Below are positions 41,884-41,965 of a DNA stretch of 41,965 nucleotides, piece after piece. Numbering within the stretch: position 1 is the first letter of the stretch; each line of letters opens with the position of its first letter. The DNA comes from Actinomycetota bacterium (GTDB lineage Bacteria; Actinomycetota; Actinomycetes; Mycobacteriales; Micromonosporaceae): NCBI GenBank assembly GCA_005885555.1, contig VAWN01000097.1, positions 1 through 41,965 of the forward strand, given 5' to 3'. The notes beneath the pieces were generated by a model. The model had not been told where the DNA came from. It was given only the letters and a program-made list of their open reading frames with translations, and did no database searches. The position numbers and the translations under genes are program-made.

Positions 41884-41965
41884 GTGTACACCCATGGACA
41901 CCACGAGTCGGTACTGCGTTCCCACCGCTGGCGCACCGCCGGCAACTCGGCCGCCTACCTGGTAC
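41884..41965 (+). CDS. SAM-dependent methyltransferase, N-terminal fragment (runs off the window)
   Basis: Only 27 residues are visible from GTG 41884: MYTHGHHESVLRSHRWRTAG then NSAAYLV. The SVLRSHRWRT-x-NSAAYL opening is the N terminus of a common actinobacterial class I methyltransferase in which the SAM-binding LDVGCGPG motif follows about 10 residues later. That motif is outside the window, so the call rests on this short segment. Confidence 0.6.
   Translation, partial: MYTHGHHESVLRSHRWRTAGNSAAYLV

Overview
The window is very GC-rich (roughly 70-73 % by eye). It has GTG starts, many 1-4 nt stop/start overlaps and many genes that appear to be leaderless. The gene set (Orn, two-domain LysX, MgtA-type glycosyltransferases, the murI / Rv1339-like / rph / rdgB block, an actinobacterial hut cluster) points to a chromosomal segment of an actinomycete, most likely of the Micromonosporaceae type. 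I cannot name a genus. There is one tRNA and no sign of phage, IS elements or CRISPR.

Layout. 1-6.5 kb: orn (cut by the window edge) diverges from a GT87 membrane glycosyltransferase; then, on the minus strand, a two-TM protein with a Pro/Ala-rich tail and lysX. 6.5-12.7 kb: a copper/redox envelope cluster built around a divergent ECF sigma / zinc-finger anti-sigma pair. To the left are anti-sigma, CopC-CopD (frameshifted) and YcnI; to the right are sigma, MauE/DoxX-like, DsbA-like and a membrane protein. The left and right arms carry the same promoter (GGGAAC-N17-CGACTA), so this looks like one sigma regulon. 12.7-18.7 kb: a lipoprotein, a secreted beta-propeller, a DMT transporter, bcp, a Zn-ribbon protein of unknown function, and aroA with an Ala where glyphosate-sensitive enzymes have Gly96. 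18.7-22.2 kb: the ATP-grasp / alpha-E / transglutaminase trio and tRNA-Leu(UAG). 22.3-27.7 kb: a GNAT protein, a decayed ECF41-sigma/oxidoreductase remnant, a secreted GH92 mannosidase behind a LacI-type operator, and a MOSC protein. 27.7-35.4 kb: an RpiR-type regulator followed by hutU, an M20 hydrolase, hutF, hutI and hutH. 35.4-41.3 kb, minus strand: murI, an Rv1339-like metallo-hydrolase, two GT4 glycosyltransferases, an internally deleted SGNH hydrolase, rph and rdgB. The end holds a small membrane protein and the start of a methyltransferase.

The most unusual signals are at DNA level. (1) GGTACC occurs about 110 times in 42 kb against about 14 expected from composition, in all reading frames. 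(2) The interrupted palindrome GTCCA-N3-TGGAC occurs 13 times against far fewer than one expected, and it forces codons that are otherwise rare here. (3) At about a dozen genes a -10 hexamer ends exactly 6 or 7 nt before the start codon, which predicts widespread leaderless mRNAs. Three loci look damaged relative to their families: copC (frameshift), the SGNH hydrolase (blocks II and III missing) and the NmrA-like remnant.
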